Below are positions 34,515-46,424 of a DNA stretch of 64,000 nucleotides, piece by piece; positions within the stretch are counted from its first letter, which is position 1, and each line of letters opens with the position of its first letter. This DNA comes from Jacaranda mimosifolia. Taxonomy: Eukaryota > Streptophyta > Magnoliopsida > Lamiales > Bignoniaceae. The stretch covers positions 35,883,032-35,947,031 of the forward strand of contig CM032125.1 of NCBI GenBank assembly GCA_018894105.1. The letters are read 5' to 3'. The notes under the pieces were generated by a model. The model saw only the letters and a program-made list of their open reading frames with translations, searched no databases and was not told the origin of the DNA. The position numbers and the translations under genes are program-made.

Positions 34515-37210
34515 TGTAATACGCCAAGTCTTTAGACAAATTATTATAGTTTACCTTAGAAGTATTATTAATTATACTCTAAAAGTAATTGAATTTCATT
34601 AAGGCTAGGCTTTGATGTTATGGGATCTAGAATAAAAGAATGCATGGTTAGTAGAAAGCTTCTATCTTTTGAAGGCAAAAAAAATGGATATATATATATA
34701 TATATGATATTGGAGGTTAGGAATAATGAAGTAATATTAGTTAAGTCTTCATTGATATTCTTGGATTGCTTTTCTCCTAGAATTTGAGCATACAATTTAT
34801 TTGGGGCTTGATCAACATTGTGATCTTAACTGAAAATAAATATGGGATACAAATTGAATTTTTTTTCCAGGTTATTAAGGATCCTATTTTATGTACTTGT
34901 CCTAAATTTTACTTGCAATCTCGAGGACATAGATTTTAGAGTATTAAAAATTTTGTAAAGATTGCTTGGTTGTTACTGAAGATGTAGAATTTATCAAGTC
35001 AATTATTTGATGGGAACTTTATGTATTGAGTTTTATGCTAAGGATTAAGCGTAACTGTGAATACCAATTTATGGTGAAGGAAATATTAATCTTTGGTCCA
35101 TACTTAATTAGTGACTTGAGATGTATTAGTTAGCCCAAATTATTTAATTCATTTTAAGTTGTTTTGCCCATAACTAGTATAAGAATAAGCCCATAAATGA
35201 TATTTGTGTTTTATAGGTTAGGTGTAATAACAAACCAAACTATTTAATTCAATTTAAGTTATGGTTAAGCCCATAAGCAGTGTGGAAAATAAGTCCACAA
35301 ATTATTATGAAGTAATTACGGCTTAGGCCCACGATTATTAAATTAAAGCTGATGAAAATTATTATTATTTTTTATGGAATTTTCGGATTTGTGGATAGAT
35401 GAATAACTCTAGAGGTCTTCCCACCATTTTAAAACTCTATTTAGATAGTTTTTGAACCCCATAAGGCATCTAGTCATATTGGTTGGTTAGCTAAAACCAA
35501 ATGAATATAAGTGATATAAAATCTTAGAACTTCCTTTTTCGTACCACTATATTTTCATGGGAAAATTCATCATAAATATTTCCTATTATTTAATAATTAA
35601 ACTATGGTAATAGTTAACTAAAATCCAGAATAATTAAATCATGAAAAATTTAGGATTTGGGAATTTCAGTAATTATTCAATTCTAATAAGTCAAGATCTA
35701 GGGGTTTCAGTAACTACCTAATCCTGATAAGGTTAGGATTTTAGAACTATCTTTACAGGTTTGAGTTATTATTATCTGGGATTGAGATTTGATCAAATTT
35801 GAGGAGTTAGTATTAGAGTAACTTTCTTATCTCAATAAGATATGAATTCTAATTTATCCAAAATACTTAACCCATTAGAGTAAGTACCTATACAGTAGGA
35901 AATAGATGAGAAATACCATTTTTTTTTATTTTTCTATAAAAATCCGTAGGAATTTTCATTCTTGGTACTAGCATCCTATTTATTTATTTATTTTTCTTGT
36001 TGTAGAACTAGTGGAAAACGCTTAAGTAATGGATCAAATATGAGGAAAACTTTGGGTTTTAAGATTTTGGTGCAAGTAAATTTCTTTCTTCCTTCTATTA
36101 AAAATATTCTCTTTGCAAAAGCATTTTCTGCATGAAATATTAACTAAATGTCTATTCTCTTTCTATTGAAAATATCTTTCCTGCATAAATGATTTCTGCA
36201 TTAAAATAGATAATTTTGCATATTGAACTCTTAAATCTAACGGATTATTTGTTGAAGAATCATTCTGTCTACAGTTATTTAACTATTCAAAAAAAAGAAA
36301 AAAAGAATTCTTCTTCGAATGCATAAAACTTATTTTTAGGATTTGAGCATGTAAAAATAAATATCTGACTCTTGCATGAAAAATAGTATTCTCCAATGAA
36401 TAAAAATAATAAAAATAATCTATGCTCTGAATAATCAAGAAACTATCAGTAGGAGCGAGTTCCGTAACTGTGCCACGGGTTATAGTAGCAAAAGATTTCT
36501 AAAGCCACTTAACGGCATTGTACGTAACGATATTGTAGTTAAGATTTCTGAAGCCACTGAACAGCGTTGCAGTTAAGATTTTAGCCAAGATAGCCGATTA
36601 GAATCACAAGAGTTCATAAGCATGGTTAATTAATGAATTGAAAGTTTCTGATAAGTTGTATAACTTTTATTTTGAATTACACTGGAAGCATGTCCTAAAA
36701 TTTTTTTAGTAAGATGATTCCTAATTTTTTGCATTAAATTGTTATTAAAAAAAAAAAAAAAAGCGAATATTCTTGTCTCCAATGCTTTTCTCTATTTGAT
36801 ATTTATACATGTTCAAATTGGGTAGAAGGAGAAGGAAATTTATTTACCGGGCGAAGTGTCGTTCATAAGATATTGATTCACTATTTTGCAAATAACTTAG
36901 TTCAGGACGAGAAAGATGAATAGTTTTTTGGGAATGGTGTCAAGAGGTTGGTGTTTTTAGAATAGGTTTATTTGACGTTTAAATTTTCTAGTTAGATTGA
37001 TTAGAAAATTTTCTTTGAGGTCTTGTGTATTCAAATTTGATTGTTAAGACAAGTATTTGAATTATCTTTCATTGTGACTATTTATTTTGGGATTTATTTA
37101 ATAAAATTTTTGGGAATTTAGCATTGTTCTATTGGATCTGAGGCTTAGAGTCTCTGAGTCTTTGGGCTTAGGGGCACTGCCGTGTTATGTCCCAAATTTG
37201 GGGCGTGAAA
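34515..37210. mobile_element. Probable solo LTR or LTR-like insertion, about 2.7 kb
   Basis: It begins TGTAATACGCC and ends CAAATTTGGGGCGTGAAA, close to the TTTTGGGGCGTGACA end of the LTR at 58201-60547. The final CA would be mutated. Flanking pentamers GTTGT and GATGT match at four of five places. No coding region is visible in it. The borders are less secure than for the other two long LTRs. Confidence 0.45.
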
Positions 37211-38280
37211 GATGTCATATGAGCCTTCAACATCCAGTACCTTGCCTGCTATACCATTGAGAAACTATACCTGAAATTTATATTCCGAGCATATTTTTCC
37301 TAGACACAGCGGGGATCAATTTCCATGGTCTCGTTGTAGTACGGTCAAGTCTTTTAATCACCATTAAAAAAAGAAATTAAAGGAAGAGACATTAATTAAG
37401 CAGGTCTGGTAACAGAACTGAGAAGTTCTGTTAATTACGGCCTCCTCTCCTGTATTGAATATCATGGCATTAAGAAATACCGTACGCTCTATTTCCTCAA
37501 AATAATTTTTTTTATTGATTTGAAAAATTAAAATGCCTCACAAAAAGATTTAAAATACAATATGTACAGAAACTTACTACATTAAAGGTTTAATAAAAAA
37601 GGTTATTTAAACAAAGCTCAACTCAATGACCCCAAAGTTTACAAAAAGTCATTTGAGGGGTGAAGTCCCGACAAGCAAAATCTTATGACATTTCGATAAG
37701 TTGATGCTAACATATAGTTACAGTCCACCTTCAAAAGGTTACACATGTAGTGTAAATTACATGCACTTTGTCCTATTATCAATTAATCAAAAAAAAAAAA
37801 AAAAAAAGACTATGATTTTATGTTTTAAATCCAACGGCTTATATTAAATATTGATTACATTCTTCATATGGAGCATGTACATTTAGGTTTGCATGGTAAA
37901 ATACTTCAGATAAAATAGTGCAAGTGTAAAAGAATTGTTTTAAATATTATATGAGTCAATTAAACAACTTTATAAGATGTTAAAGGCTAACATGCGAGGT
38001 ACTCTTTTATAGACAACGCACAATGTATTAAAAAAAAAAAAGATAATTATATTAGAAATAGATATATAATTGCACTTTATATTTTCTTCTAGTTGCACCA
38101 TTTTTCTTTTTTTACTAGTTTTGACAAATCAAATTGCCCATAAATAAATGGTATGCATTGATAGTATCGCTCCTGAAGTCATGAGGAAGGAAATTAGAAG
38201 ATTTAATAGCATCTGTTAAACATGACTGAAAGAATTAGGAAGACAAATTGTTCTGCAATACATCTTTTTGGCCGCGATAC
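37211..38280. repeat. RLP upstream repeat (copy before RLP2) and spacer
   Basis: Region 37675-37985 parallels 45657-45970 upstream of RLP3 (CTTCAAAAGGTT(A/G)CACA(T/C)GTAG, TACAAGTGTAAAA). No gene is seen. A-rich runs occur near 37790 and 38030. Confidence 0.65.
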
Positions 38281-38674
38281 AAATACATATAATTACTGAT
38301 CATGAAATTTGAAATAAGAAACTAAGACTGTATCTTAATTAATGATCTCAAATCGTTTAGGCACTTGTCTGTATGTGCGGGCCAATTAAGACCATTCTGC
38401 CATATTGACAATTCAAAGTTGAAGGCTATCTGGGAGTGCCACTGTTTTGTTCTTTTATTTTGGCTTCTACAGTTTGATAGAAAATATATATAGAAAAACA
38501 AAATTTTGTACATATCACTTGGAAACCTCTCCTCTGACCTTTAGCATGTCTGTATTTTGTATAACGACAATCGAAATACCATAAAAAATTGATTTTCTAA
38601 GCTGTTGCATTTATCTATACTTGAGCTGCTCTTTTCAATTGCTCAAGAAAATTACTCATCACTGCATGCAGTTC

Positions 38675-40100
38675 ATTCTGGTGAGCTTCCCAGCTGTTGG
38701 GAGAACATGACAAGCTTAAACATTCTCAATTTGGCTAGCAACAAATTTTATGGCAATATTCCACACAGTTTAGGCTCTCTAAGATGGCTCCAAACATTGC
38801 ACTTGCATGACAATAATTTCTCTGGGGAGTTGCCTTTTGCTTTGAAGAATTGCCAATATTTGTTAATGATTGATGTTGGAGGAAACAAGCTAAGAGGAAA
38901 CATCCCGCCTTGGATGGGAACACACTTCAAATATTTGAAAGTTCTCAGCCTTGGGCACAATAATTTCTATGGAAGCATGCCACTAGAAATCCGCCACCTC
39001 ACTCAAATTCAAATCTTGGACCTCTCCAAGAACTCTATATCCGGAAGTTTTCCTCCATGCTTCAGCAATTTCACTTATTTGGTTCAGAGGAATAGAACAA
39101 CTGGAAGTGCTATGTTTATAATTGGACTTGAAATTTATTGTCCTTATGATCCTATTGAGTTCATTGACTACGCATTGGTACCTGGAGAGGGCAAGAGTCT
39201 GAGTATAGAAAAATATTAAGACTTCTTACACTCATTGATCTTTCGAGCAATAGATTAATCGGAAACTTTCCTAGCGAGTTTTCCTATCTCAAAGCATTAA
39301 TTTCCTTGAACTTGTCAAGAAACTATTTGAGTGGAAATATAATCTCAAATATTGGTCAGATGGAGATGCTAGAGTGTCTTGATTTCTCAAGAAACCAATT
39401 CTCTGGTGAGATTCCCATTGGCCTTGTGAAATTGTGTTTTCTGACGGTTCTCGATTTGTCAAACAACAATCTATCCGGTAGAATTCCAGAAAGTGCTCGA
39501 CTGCAAGGATTTAATGCTTATGTGTATGCTGGGAATACTGAACTTTGCGGCCACCCTCTAAGAAGCTATCCTGGAGATGGTTCTAATCCACCAATAACTG
39601 ATAGTGCAAAGCGAGAGAACGTTGATGAGGAAGATGACAGCTTTATAACCCATGAGTTTTACATTTCTTTGGTCTTGGGTTTCATTGTTGGATTCTGGGG
39701 AGTTATTGGTACTTTGGCAGCCAAGAACTCGTGGAGAAATGCTTATTTTAATTTCTTTAACAGGATCAGAGATTGGTTGTATATGACAACAATTATATAC
39801 GCAACAAGACTCAGGGACAGCTTAAGGGCCAATGTGAGTATATCTAATTAAATTATTTGACATCCTTTTTGTTTTAGTTGGAAGGGTTATTTTTCTTTTT
39901 TCATCATTTGGATTGAAATAAGAAATAAACCTGTTAATTATTTTATTTTTTCTTCTTTAATAGTAGTTTGAATGTCCAAATTGGACGGACTTTTGCCACT
40001 TGTATTACTCTCTTGGTAAGAAATTTACTCCCTGCTGCATTTCCTAAGCTCAAACCTATTAGTTATTCTGTTTATAATCTCGTGGCAGGCACATAATTGA
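38675..40100 (+). pseudogene. RLP2: 3' third of an LRR receptor-like gene fused to RLP upstream DNA
   Basis: Up to about 38680 the sequence matches DNA upstream of RLP1 (28690-29065). It then switches directly into LRR coding sequence (SGELPSCWENMTSLNILNL), equal to about residue 600 of RLP3. The 5' two thirds of the gene, including the signal peptide, are missing. LRRs continue to 39190, where a one-base deletion shifts the frame in the island region. The remaining LRRs, membrane segment (FYISLVLGFIVGFWGVIGTL) and tail are open in 39306-39851. The conserved donor after 39833 and acceptor before 40089 predict the same AHN-stop last exon. Confidence 0.9.
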
Positions 40101-40439
40101 GGATATCTTCTTCTGGTGCTCAAAGATTATGCAGAATCTGTTCAGCATTCAGAGTTATTCTATGAAGAAAAGTGCAATGCTCGGCCATATGAAGTTCTCA
40201 CTTCTGTTTCAACATGTTATTACTATTTTTAAACCTTCTTCTCCTCAAGTCATTTAAGTACGTAAGTGTTTGCACATGCAGATTACATAATCCAATTTTC
40301 TTACAGATGAAGGTATTATTAATCCAAGAATAGTCTGATAACATAACAACTGAGACATTATATGTTTTGAACTGTTTTAAGGCAAAGCTCTAGCTCCAAT
40401 TAGACCTTGAACAATGCCAAAAATTCCAATAGTATGTTC
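40101..40439. other. 3' flank of RLP2
   Basis: It matches the 3' flank of RLP1 and contains no gene that I can see. Confidence 0.5.
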
Positions 40440-41690
40440 CACAATACCAAACCATCAGATTTGCAGTCCCACTCAAAAGACTGATCTCGGCTCCACAATA
40501 TATGCTTCACCATGGCAAATGAAATGAGGGAAAAGAATAAAACAACAAGATTTGAATTGCTTTTCATGAGAGTTCTGTGCACCATCTTTAATTAAACGAT
40601 CAGAATGTTGAAAGTGATTCAAATTTGACGTGTTTTTCCAGCTCTTAGACTCAGTCAATGGGCAAGATATTTTTCAGCATCTTAAATCTCCCTTTTCTGT
40701 TATTTTGATTTTTTCAAGATTATGTTAGTGCCAATAATCTTTGCTATTTTTAGTTCATTTCATTTCTTTGTAAAGCCTATTTAAAGGCTAACTAAGTTAT
40801 CAGTTGAATGACACATTTGATGAATAAAAAGTGCAGTATTTCTCAAAGCATTTTGTTCTTGTAGTTCAGCTATAAACTTTCTTCTCTACTTGCTTCCTCT
40901 GTTTTCTAATATTGCTCTCCTCTTTATCCAACACCAAAGAAATTGACAATATATAGATGACTGTGCCATCAACTGATGCAATAGCATGTTGTCTCCAGAT
41001 GCAAAAATGGGGCTACAACTGATTGGACTCGTGTGGCCCAAGAACGAATCCTGGAAAAGAAGGGTATGAGGAACGTAAATTTTGAAAAAAGATGGAAAGG
41101 AAATAAAGCTCAAAGACAAAGAAAGGGCACATAAAGAGGTTGAAATTTTAACCAGAAAAGAAGCATGAAAACTTAGTGTGATCTCTTTTAAAAGAATTCA
41201 CCTGGAATACAGCTTCCACTTCTGCAAAATTTTCTTCGCCCCTGCAAGTCTCAGCCACTTCCTGTCATGGAAACATTTATGTAACATCAGCGTGAAGGCT
41301 GAAACCTGTGAAGGCATCTTTATCTAAGTACAATCCATAGCCTGCTCCGTAACATCCCATTCAAAAGATGGTTTGTTAAATAAAATTATAGTTTGTTCAC
41401 AACAGTATTAAGTGCCGTGGCTTGAAGCTTCTTCTGCACCACTAACATGAAAAGAACTGCACTTAGTGATTATATCATTTCCTTTTACCTGATAGACAAA
41501 TGAATTTCAGCACGAATAGCAAGATCACCTCCCTGACAGACATAATAGTGCCTCTTTTTCCTCCAACAATATCTGAACTTATGATAACTTTAGACTAAGT
41601 TGCTTAACCTCTTTCCTGAGACAGTTCACAGTATCCCTTTCAGAACTGATCTTCAACAGGGCAGGGGTAAGTAGATAAGCTAAGGAAAAT
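40440..41690 (-). pseudogene. WDR91-like WD40 gene fragment, copy c
   Basis: Minus-strand pieces: 41660-41545 is the coiled-coil exon (KISSERDTVNCLRKEVKQLS, LLEEKEALL), with a stop inside; about 41275-41215 is the ENFAE exon, degraded. About 41055-40960 is a WD40 repeat (DSFLGHTSPISCS) that loses frame, and 40530-40455 encodes FEWDCKSDGLV. The exon order matches copy d. Frame losses in each piece make it a pseudogene. Confidence 0.75.
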
Positions 41691-41966
41691 ATCAAATCCC
41701 ACATTTTTGCTATGCAAGCATCGACCTGAGAAGTTGAGTCTTCCAAAATGTTCCAAAAGATTTGCCATTTACAAATCTTTATTTGAATTAATTCATTAGA
41801 ATTGAAACTCTAACAAATCTTTAATTGTTTGGATAGATCCTCAACTGAAAAAAGCATTGTCCCAATACCATAATCACTTGTTTATATATTTGCAGAAATC
41901 CATTTGTTGGTACTCCTCCGGCCCAAACCATGCATAACATACATAAAGATGTAACTAAATAAGATC

Positions 41967-42410
41967 ACTACAAGGAAACATCCCTTTACTAACAGAAAGT
42001 TTGTGACAAAGAGGATTCCATCACAGTTCAAAGATATAGAGTTGTGATGGATTTTTTGATGGATTATTAACGAATTAAAAAAGAAAAGCAAAAATATATA
42101 TTAGTTATGATATTTGTGATGGATATAAATATTATATATTACTATAAAGAGTTCGTTAGAAACTTCATAACTCTAAATATGATTCTTCTATCTGTGACGG
42201 AAATTCTATCACAAAATCCTTTAGTATATGCATCCTTTAGTATATGCTTTGTCACATATTAATTTTATGATAAAAATAAAGTGTGTCACAATACTAATTT
42301 TGCGATAAAATTTTCATCAAGGATCGAAGAATCATATTAAGAGTTATGAAATTGGTGATGAACTTTCAGACTAACATACACTCTTCATTTATGGAATTGC
42401 AAAGGATAAC
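41967..42410. mobile_element. CACTA-like foldback element
   Basis: It starts CACTACAAGGAAAC. Region 42140-42190 (GAGTTCGTTAGAAACTTCATAA...ATATGATTCTT) recurs as its reverse complement at about 42325-42390, so the single strand could fold into a long imperfect hairpin. The left half parallels the element at 24857. No coding sequence is present. Confidence 0.6.
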
Positions 42411-42593
42411 TAAATTTTAATGTTCAAAATTGAACAGACTTTTGGCACTTGTATTACTTTGTCTCAGTGAGAAATTTATTCCCTCTTGCATCCGTATTTG
42501 AGGATATTTTCTTGTAGGATTTTTGGGTTTGTATCACATTCCAACACGTGTAATTTCATACTTATGTACATGTGCCAATTATTTTAATTATTT

Positions 42594-43590
42594 TTTTAGC
42601 AAAAATTGCAAAATAGAACTAATTAATGCTATTGTGCAAATGAGGATCGAAATTAAGGCTGTGGCATAACTAAGATCATACCATAACTATGAAAAAATAA
42701 CTAAATAAATAAATAAAGGACAAGGCTTGATGGAAAGCAAAATCAACTCACCGAAAAGCGCAGTCACGTTGGAGTGTGCTTGCATAGGGCTTGGCTGGCA
42801 CAACTTTGTGATTCTTCATGGGCCACATGTACTTTGATCAAGAAAAAATTGTAAAATAGGACCATAAGTAAGACTATTTTGTGAAAGAGAACTGAAATTA
42901 AGGAGCATCCAAAAAAAAAAAAAAAAAAACTAATCTTAACAAATAGAACATTAAGAAGCAGAAAAAAAAAAAAATCTAAACAAGTAGAACATTAGGGAGC
43001 AGAAAAAAAAAAAAAAAAAACACTGAAATATGAAGCTATAGCAAAAACTTAGGTGAAAATTGATGGCATGGCATCGGAATGCTACGAAATTTGACCGATT
43101 TATTTGAAATGACTATTGATACAAAATTAAATGAAATTTTATGAGGCTAGAAAGCCACAAAATTCGATTGGTTCATCCAAAAATGACAATGATGCAAAAT
43201 CGAGTAAATTGATGAGTTTGCATTGGGTGAAAATAGACGATATTAAAAAAAATTTCAGTTTTGTGCATTATCTTTGTTGCTACCCCTTAAGTTAGGTTAT
43301 ATTTTTTGCTGCTCCTTGATTCCGGTCATCTTTTGCAAGATGGCTTACTTATTGTCCTATTTTGCAGTTTTTCCTCTATCAAAATACACGTGGCACATGA
43401 CAGGGAATTAAGCTGTGCTAGTCCATGCAAGCATATTCTGGTGTTGACTGTGCTTTTCGATAAGCTTTGTCCTTTTTTTTATTTTTTAATAATTATGGTC
43501 CTAATTTTGTCACAGCCTCAATTCCTGTCGTCTTTTGTAAAATGGCTTTATTTACGGTCTTATTTTTTGCAATTTGCCCTATTTTCTTAT
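42594..43590. repeat. Long inverted repeat, arms of about 0.3 kb
   Basis: The left arm 42594-42915 and the right arm about 43295-43590 are imperfect reverse complements. Matching pieces include TGCAAAATAG, GGACAA(G/A)GCTT, GAAAAGC(G/A)CAGTCA, TATGCTTGCAT-like, GCCAC(A/G)TGTA, GGACCATAA and AAGGAGCA. The spacer is about 380 bp. Chance frames in the right arm are not genes. Confidence 0.75.
42908..43022. repeat. Three A-rich tandem repeats
   Basis: Three poly(A) runs alternate with copies of CTAATCTTAACAAATAGAAC-like and ATTA(A/G)G(A/G)AGCAG sequence, at roughly 45-55 bp spacing. They sit at the inner end of the left arm of the inverted repeat. Confidence 0.7.
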
Positions 43591-45110
43591 AACAATAATT
43601 GATTAAGAATTAGATACACTTGACATATATGAATAGTATTAGATTAAGAGATAAAACAAATATTAAAATAATTTTGTAGAGGTTCTATTTTTTACTACAA
43701 GAAAAGAATGCCATCGTATAAATTGTGAATCACTTGGGATGGATTGTAAGAGTTGATCATGAATCTGTCAGCTTGGTCATGATCACCAGTAGGCAAGCAA
43801 GAGGGCAGATATACCTATATTTTCTTATGAGACCAATTAAGTGTTTAGGAGTATCATAAATTTTAGTTGCATTTATAATATAATTACAGAAAACGTATTT
43901 TTGTACATATAATAAAAGTGATTAAATTAGAAATAGATAGATAATCAGTAGCTTATTTTTCTTCTAGTCCAGCCTTTTCTTTTACTATCTTTGAAAAATT
44001 AAATTACCAAACAACAATGATATGAAATCATTACATTTATCCATCTATATCTATATCTATAGACGTCTATGTTACAATATTACTCATATCCAAAATGCCC
44101 TCTAGTTGGTTCAGTTGAATCAAAGGATGTTTGGTATACTGTAGAAGAGTGAAGGTCTTTATGATGTGCGACAGTGGAGAGCAATGGCAACAATATGAAG
44201 CAATAGTAAAATATATATATTTATATATAATAAACATATCTATAGTATTTTTTTTTTTTTAATATTTACTTCTAATTTGCGTAGTCGCAAGCTCTTCCTG
44301 TATGCATAAATACTATCCAAAGTTATTTATTTTTTGTGCATTTTTTTTCAATATAATAAAAGTTGAATGATATTTAAAATTCATGTCTATTATTTATAAA
44401 TTTATGTAATTTTGAATATTTTTTTTCCACCTTCATGCAGTTTAAAAATTATTTAAAATTCATATCCAACATAGTTTGAGGATGAAGTATTGACAGTGGG
44501 TAAGTTGGCTTTTGAAAAAAAAAGAAAAAAGAAAAATTATAATCTTATTCAATCATTTGTGAAGTATCTTTGTAGGATAAATTTAAAATATTAATAAAAC
44601 TGGTATCCAAGCTGCTTTCTAGATATGCTGAATTCTCCATTTCGTTCTTGAAACTGATTGTCTATTTTAATTGTTAGAATGGTTAAAGAATAGCTTATGT
44701 AAAATTAAAAAAAAATTCTGTTATAAACATAAAACGGACTTTTTTTTTATAATAGTATAGATGAAGCTACCATTTAATATGGCCCCAATTAAATTAAAAT
44801 TTTGCTAGAGTTCTGATTCTTTATGAGACTTTTAGGATCCATTCCATAAATTTTAATTTAATTTAACAATAAATATGCTTAATAATATTGTAATCTAATT
44901 AGGCAAGGGTAGTTTTGTATGTATGAAAAAATAATTAAATTAGAAATAAATAGATAATTAGAGGTTTTAATTTCTTCAATGGACCATATCTATTTGTGAT
45001 AAATTAAATTACTTATAAATAAATGGTAATAAAATGAAACAAAACAGCTATATTTATCTATTTATATTTATACTTATTTATATCGACATCTGTATCTGTA
45101 CTTGAGCCTT
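43591..45110. other. Gene-free AT-rich spacer
   Basis: No coding segment is supported. It contains a CTATATCTATATC microsatellite (about 44043-44062), like one at 24592-24620, and T/A homopolymers near 44250 and 44515. ACTACAAGAAAAG at 43695 may be a decayed CACTA end. Confidence 0.5.
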
Positions 45111-45119
45111 TTTCAACTG

Positions 45120-45420
45120 CTCAAAAGATAGTCTTAGTTTCTTATTGCTCAAGGCCGCGTTTGGAATTAATTTTGGGAATTCCTCTAGTGGGTTGAGTTG
45201 AATCTAAGGCTTTATTTCACTCTAAGTCAAGCTCTTTGTGGAAGTGATCATGTTTTGGAAAAACGAGTAGACAGCAGTGGGAATTAAGCACCTTCGACCA
45301 ATTAAGATGCTTACTTTTATTGTGGAAGAATGACTATGGAGGAATGTTCCAATAAATACTAGCTAGTCTTTATAAGTAATCAATACACCACACTTTTCTT
45401 TTGCCTTCTTTTTCTTCTTA
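45120..45420 (+). repeat. Extra copy of an RLP promoter-proximal segment
   Basis: GAATGACTATGGAGGAATGTTCCAATAAATACTAGCTAGTCTTTATAAGTAATCAATACAC resembles the RLP3 stretch at 46190-46320 and the RLP1 stretch at 29205-29300, but no RLP coding sequence follows. It looks like a promoter left behind by a deleted RLP copy or an unequal exchange. Confidence 0.55.
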
Positions 45421-46282
45421 GCTGTAGAATAACCATTTAATTATTATTAGCTGTAGAAATTAATTAGCTAATATAAAAATAACTAGTGCAAAACAATGCC
45501 AATATGTAAATATGGATTTTATATATTAATTAGCAAAAATATTAGTATGAAATAATAATATCATAACTAAATTTTCAAATTGATCTGAGAATGTTAATTG
45601 AGCATAAACTCTAGTACTTTTATAAAAGTTATTTAATGGATTAGAGTCCCATAAACAGAAATCTTATGATGACAACCACCATTTCGATGCAGTTGACCCT
45701 AACATATAGTCCCAGTCGACCTTCAAAAGGTTGCACACGTAGCAAATTACATGTATTTTAATTTGTCCTATTGCCAAACAATCAACAAAAATAAAGGCTA
45801 TGATTTCATATTTAAATCTTACGATTTTTATATTGAACACCGATTATATTCCGCATATGAGGCATGTACATTCAAGTTTGTGTGGTAGAATACACCAAGA
45901 AAAATAATACAAGTGTAAAAAATTTGTTTTATATATTATATATATGAGTCCATTAAACAGCTTTTTTAGATGTTTAAAAAATAAAATGTGAATGTGGAAG
46001 TCTTTAGTACTTGAAGACTCTCTCACTCAAGGATTTCCTTGTGGAAGTGTGTTTTTGAAAAACGAGCACCAGCCGCCAAGTAATGATGAAAAACGAGTAG
46101 ATAACAGTGGCAGTTAAGCACCTGATATGCTAAATTACTGTTAATATTGTGGAAGAAACCATATTTAAATTAATGTGATAAAGAATGACTATATATATAT
46201 AGTATAGAGTCAAGTCAATTAGTGCGATGATCCTCCATTAATCAGCTGAGTTGAAATGGCACTATCTATGGAGGAATGCTGT

Positions 46283-46290
46283 TATAAATA
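46283..46290 (+). promoter_or_regulatory. Probable TATA box of RLP3
   Basis: TATAAATA lies 135 bp before the RLP3 ATG and aligns with TATAAGTA in front of RLP1. Confidence 0.65.
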
Positions 46291-46424
46291 CTACTCTTCA
46301 TATGTAACCAATATATAACCAGCACTTTTCTCAAACTTCAAAGAGAATTCCAGAAAGCTATAACCTTTGAAACCATATTTCATATTTTTTTTCTTGAGTT
46401 CCTTTTATCTCCAAAAAAAAAAAA

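Noticed and set aside
43306..43602. 98-residue hydrophobic frame
   Set aside because: It coincides with the right arm of the inverted repeat. The hydrophobicity comes from T-rich sequence.
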